Source of the DNA: an uncultured Victivallales bacterium
Lineage (GTDB): Bacteria; Verrucomicrobiota; Lentisphaeria; Victivallales; UBA1829
Direction: 5' to 3'
DNA length: 8,282 bases
NCBI GenBank assembly: GCA_934644965.1
Contig: CAKUDG010000042.1
Coordinates: 1-8,282, forward strand
In this document: piece by piece, positions 5,779-8,282 of the stretch
Numbering within the stretch: the first letter of the stretch is position 1
Layout of the letters: every line of letters starts with the position of its first letter
Notes under the pieces: model-generated
Told to the model about the DNA's origin: nothing
The model's input: only the letters and a program-made list of their open reading frames with translations
Database searches by the model: none
Position numbers and translations under genes: made by a program

Positions 5779-6903
5779 ATGCTGACACGTCTTCATCTTG
5801 AAAATTTCCGGAATTTTCGAAGCGCAGATCTTTCCTTTGCATCCAAATCGGTTCTCTTTGCGGGGGGGAACGGACAGGGGAAAACGTCTCTTCTGGAAGC
5901 GGTTTTCTATCTTTCGAATCTGCGTTCGTTCCGGACGCCGCGCATACGGGAACTGAAACGGATCGGGACGGATTTTTTTCGTATTTCAGCGGATCTTTCA
6001 GGAGGGAAATGGAACCGGACTCTGACAGTGGAAGGGGGAGGAGAGAGTCGTTGTTTCAGTGTGGATTCAGTCAATATTCACAAGGCCAGCGACTTTGCCG
6101 GACATTTTCACACCGTTGCCTTTCTTCCTGACGATCCGGATATTCTGACAGGACAATCCATACTCCGGCGCCGATTTTTCGACATGTTCATCTCCATGCT
6201 GGACAAGGAATACTTTTCCGCACTTCAGACCTACGCTTCTGCTTTGAGAGCAAGGAATTTTCTGTTGAAGTCAGAACGTTTTGATTCCGACATTCTGAAT
6301 TCGTACACTCCGCTGCTTTCGGAATCGGGTTCCTACATTGTGAGGGAGCGTTTCCGCTGTACGAAACTTCTTTCAGAGAAGATGTCGCTGATTTTTTCGG
6401 AAATCCGACCTGAATTTTCAGATTTTTCAATCCGGATGCGCTCTCTGAAAGAATCTTCCGACGCGGCGTTTTTCCGGAGCCGCCTGAATTTTCTGACGGA
6501 AAAAGACAGACAGCGCGGATTCACTTCCTTCGGTCCTCATACAGATGATTTTGATTTTCTTCTGAACGGGAAGAGTCTGCGAGTCTACGGTTCGCGCGGC
6601 CAATGCCGGATTTTTTCCTTTGCTCTGAAACTGGCTGAATTCGAGATTGTGAATTCGGGATCCTTTTCCGGAAATCAGACTCTGGTTCTTGTGGACGATG
6701 CCACAGGGGATCTTGACCGGAACGCCAAAAATGCTTTTTTTGAAAAAATAAGTTCGGCCGGACAGATATTTCATGCTGTAACACATGTGGAAGACTGTCC
6801 GGAAATTCTGAATCATTCACAAATTGTAACCGTATCCGACGGAACAGCAATTCTTCATTCACAGGAAAGCCATGTATCATCTCATTCTCTGCCGTTACAA
6901 TGA
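5779..6903 (+). CDS. recF: DNA replication/repair ATPase RecF
   Basis: SMC-like ABC ATPase that, with RecO and RecR, loads RecA at single-strand gaps and helps restart stalled forks. The 374 residues begin with LTRLHLENFRNF, the usual RecF opening. They carry Walker A GGNGQGKTS (29-37; most homologues read GPNGxGKTN), FGPHTDDF (251-258), an ABC signature region YGSRGQCRIFSFALKLAE (270-287; often SQGQQR) and Walker B TLVLVDDATGDLD (301-313). An upstream ATG at 5707 would add 24 residues from a T-rich tract; I reject it because the family starts at the LENFRN strand. The ribosome site for 5779 is weak (AGGGA about 11 bases upstream). The last 32 bp overlap thiI, and the serine-rich tail is encoded there. 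Walker A and signature deviations are mild. Confidence 0.95.
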   Translation: MLTRLHLENFRNFRSADLSFASKSVLFAGGNGQGKTSLLEAVFYLSNLRSFRTPRIRELKRIGTDFFRISADLSGGKWNRTLTVEGGGESRCFSVDSVNIHKASDFAGHFHTVAFLPDDPDILTGQSILRRRFFDMFISMLDKEYFSALQTYASALRARNFLLKSERFDSDILNSYTPLLSESGSYIVRERFRCTKLLSEKMSLIFSEIRPEFSDFSIRMRSLKESSDAAFFRSRLNFLTEKDRQRGFTSFGPHTDDFDFLLNGKSLRVYGSRGQCRIFSFALKLAEFEIVNSGSFSGNQTLVLVDDATGDLDRNAKNAFFEKISSAGQIFHAVTHVEDCPEILNHSQIVTVSDGTAILHSQESHVSSHSLPLQ

Positions 6904-8086
6904 AATTGCCACCAAAGGCAACAATCGCTCGATGTTTGAAAATCAGCTGATGGAAAATATCCGGAGGCAATGTCCGGGAGATCCTGAGATTCAGCTGAAA
7001 AGGATCCGGGGCCGAATTTTTCTTCGGAAAAAAGACGGCAGTCCTTTTCAGGATTCTGAAACAGCTTCACTGACGGATTCACTTTCCCGCGTTTTCGGCC
7101 TGGAATCTTTTTCCCCTGCACTGGAATGCCGTGCGGACATGGAGGAATTGAAACATCTGCTGGACATTTCATTTCCAGAGGTTTTTGAAAAGCGCTCCGC
7201 GGGAAAAACCTGTCCTGAATTCCGGATTCGCGCAAAACGTTCGGATAAAAGTTTTCCCCTTCATTCAAAAGAAATTGAAATAGAACTTGCCACCCGTGTC
7301 AGGGAATTGCTGGGAGAGCGCGCTGCAAAACTGAATTTGACCCGTGCAGATGTGACTGCCGGAGTGGAAATTCGGGAAAGCGGCGCCCTGCTCTATTATG
7401 AAACGTTCAAAGGGCCCGGCGGTCTTCCGGTGGGATCAAATTCATCTGTGCTGGCTCTGCTTTCGGGGGGCATTGATTCACCAGTTGCCTGCAACATGTT
7501 GATGCGGAGGGGATGCCATGTGGACTTTCTGACTTTTCACAGTTATCCGTATACGCCGATGGAATCGGTGGAGAAGGTCAAGAGGATTGCCGCACTGGTG
7601 AATCGATATCAGGGGGGGAAGGCTGTTCTGTATATCTGCAATATTTCCGAACTGCAGAAACTGATTCGGGATTGTTGTCTGCCGAAATACAGGACGGTGC
7701 TGTACAGAAGAATGATGATGCGAATTGCATCGATGATTTGTGAATCTCAAAATCTGTCGGCGATTGTGACGGGGGAGGCGGTGGGACAGGTGGCGAGTCA
7801 AACCATTGAAAATTTATCTGTTATTGACCGTGCTTCTTCCCGTTTGATTCTGCGTCCTCTTTGCGGAATGGACAAACTGGAGAGTATTCACCGTGCAGAA
7901 GAGATCGGCACTTTTGAGACTTCTATTGAAGCGGTAGCGGACAGCTGTACGGTTTTTGCTCCTGCTTCTCCTGTCCTGCATGCGACTCTTGAACATGTCG
8001 AACATGAGGAGGCCAAAATACCTGAAATGACGGAACAGATTCATAAGACGTTCCATAGCATAGAGTCCTGGATTTGTCATGAGTAA
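6872..8086 (+). CDS. thiI: tRNA 4-thiouridine synthetase ThiI (no rhodanese domain)
   Basis: Adenylates U8 of tRNA and receives persulfide sulfur to form 4-thiouridine; in some bacteria it also supports thiazole synthesis. The 404-residue protein has an N-terminal ferredoxin-like domain beginning YHLILCRYNEIATKGNNR, a THUMP domain (about 60-170, with FRIRAKRSDKSFP at 117-129), and a PP-loop pyrophosphatase domain with SGGIDS (198-203, D202) and GEAVGQVASQT (301-311). C359 in ADSCTVFAP aligns with the catalytic Cys344 of E. coli. The C-terminal rhodanese domain of the 482-residue E. coli protein is absent, as in Bacillus ThiI, so sulfur should come from a dedicated cysteine desulfurase or another donor outside this window. 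AGGA lies just upstream of the ATG, which is 32 bp inside recF, so translation is probably coupled. It is the last gene before the right-hand repeat. Confidence 0.96.
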   Translation: MYHLILCRYNEIATKGNNRSMFENQLMENIRRQCPGDPEIQLKRIRGRIFLRKKDGSPFQDSETASLTDSLSRVFGLESFSPALECRADMEELKHLLDISFPEVFEKRSAGKTCPEFRIRAKRSDKSFPLHSKEIEIELATRVRELLGERAAKLNLTRADVTAGVEIRESGALLYYETFKGPGGLPVGSNSSVLALLSGGIDSPVACNMLMRRGCHVDFLTFHSYPYTPMESVEKVKRIAALVNRYQGGKAVLYICNISELQKLIRDCCLPKYRTVLYRRMMMRIASMICESQNLSAIVTGEAVGQVASQTIENLSVIDRASSRLILRPLCGMDKLESIHRAEEIGTFETSIEAVADSCTVFAPASPVLHATLEHVEHEEAKIPEMTEQIHKTFHSIESWICHE

Positions 8087-8087
8087 A

Positions 8088-8114
8088 TGACGATTCAATG
8101 ACGTTAAAATGACG
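8088..8114 (+). repeat. Three TGACG pentamers at 11-bp period, right triad
   Basis: TGACG occurs at 8088-8092, 8099-8103 and 8110-8114, exactly 11 bp apart, beginning one base after the thiI stop codon. Each is preceded by AA (AATGACG). The three TGAs occupy all three frames relative to thiI. The third unit is followed by GA (TGACGGA) in this copy and in the left copy, while the bases between pentamers otherwise differ. Function is unknown. Confidence 0.75.
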
Positions 8115-8154
8115 GATGAGGATCTTTTCAGAAATCTATCTTCCAACGGTAAAA

Positions 8155-8282
8155 TTACGGAAAAATGCGGTGAGCATTTTTCTCGCGGTCAAGGTCTGTG
8201 ACCTTGTCGCGATCCAGCGGCGAGACGCTGGCCGCCGGAGGCGAAAATAAATAAAATAAAAATTTGCGAAGCAACAAAAGAA
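8155..8282 (+). repeat. Hairpin-rich terminal repeat, right copy
   Basis: Second copy of the element at 1-127, in inverted orientation, so that it follows thiI just as the left copy follows the aminotransferase. Hairpin A is 8160-8182 (perfect 9-bp stem, GGTGA loop). Hairpin B has TCGCG/CGCGA (8183-8187 with 8208-8212) enclosing CAAGGTC/GACCTTG (8190-8196 with 8200-8206). Hairpin C is 8214-8231 (CCAGCG/CGCTGG). A GGAGG (8237-8241) and an A/T-rich stretch (8244-8265) follow. Hairpin D is 8264-8274 and contains GCGAAGC. Hairpin A has flanking A and T runs and could act as a weak bidirectional terminator. The element runs to the window edge. Confidence 0.9.

Noticed and set aside
5579..5785. Possible 68-residue membrane peptide gene between dnaN and recF
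   Set aside because: The hydrophobic segment is a direct product of T-rich DNA, there is no clear ribosome site, and the frame runs into recF. Without conservation data it cannot be supported.
1..8282. Composite transposon bounded by the inverted repeats
   Set aside because: No transposase or integrase lies between the repeats and the contents are core genes (dnaN, recF, uppS, cdsA). Repeat placement at operon ends fits a dispersed intergenic element better.

Overview
The window reads as a bacterial chromosomal segment carrying housekeeping genes, with roughly balanced base composition and tightly packed operons. A heptose-phosphate isomerase (GmhA) points to a Gram-negative, LPS-making cell. 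The CdsA signature variant (PGIGG...DLID) and the AsnC-regulator/aminotransferase pair look, from memory, like the Planctomycetota-Verrucomicrobiota-Lentisphaerota side of the tree, but I hold that assignment loosely. No phage, plasmid, CRISPR, tRNA or rRNA feature is visible.

Layout. Positions 1-127 hold a hairpin-rich repeat. Five genes then lie on the minus strand (about 4164 down to 204) in transcriptional order: gmhA-like isomerase, uppS, cdsA, an Lrp/AsnC regulator, and a class I aminotransferase. All are overlapped or separated by at most 36 bp, so they are probably one operon. It joins envelope precursor synthesis (heptose, undecaprenyl diphosphate, CDP-diacylglycerol) to an AlaR/AlaT-like amino-acid module. 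Three genes face the other way on the plus strand: dnaN (beta clamp), recF and thiI (tRNA 4-thiouridine synthetase without a rhodanese domain). recF and thiI overlap; dnaN and recF are separated by a 278-bp spacer. The divergent region (about 4140-4402) has a good minus-strand promoter, a cluster of DnaA-box-like 9-mers and an adjoining AT-rich stretch, making it a candidate replication origin. Positions 8155-8282 hold the second copy of the terminal repeat, inverted.

The most unusual feature is at the two outer edges. Both operons end in the same arrangement, in the same orientation relative to transcription. First come three TGACG pentamers spaced exactly 11 bp apart, starting at or within a few bases of the stop codon, so that TGA falls in all three reading frames. 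Next is a 40-52 nt variable spacer. Last is a ~127-bp element of stacked hairpins that is about 94% identical between the copies. Some differences between the copies keep base pairing only in the transcribed strand. This looks like a recurrent, possibly transcribed 3'-end element, and the window ends inside both copies, as expected if assembly broke at a dispersed repeat.
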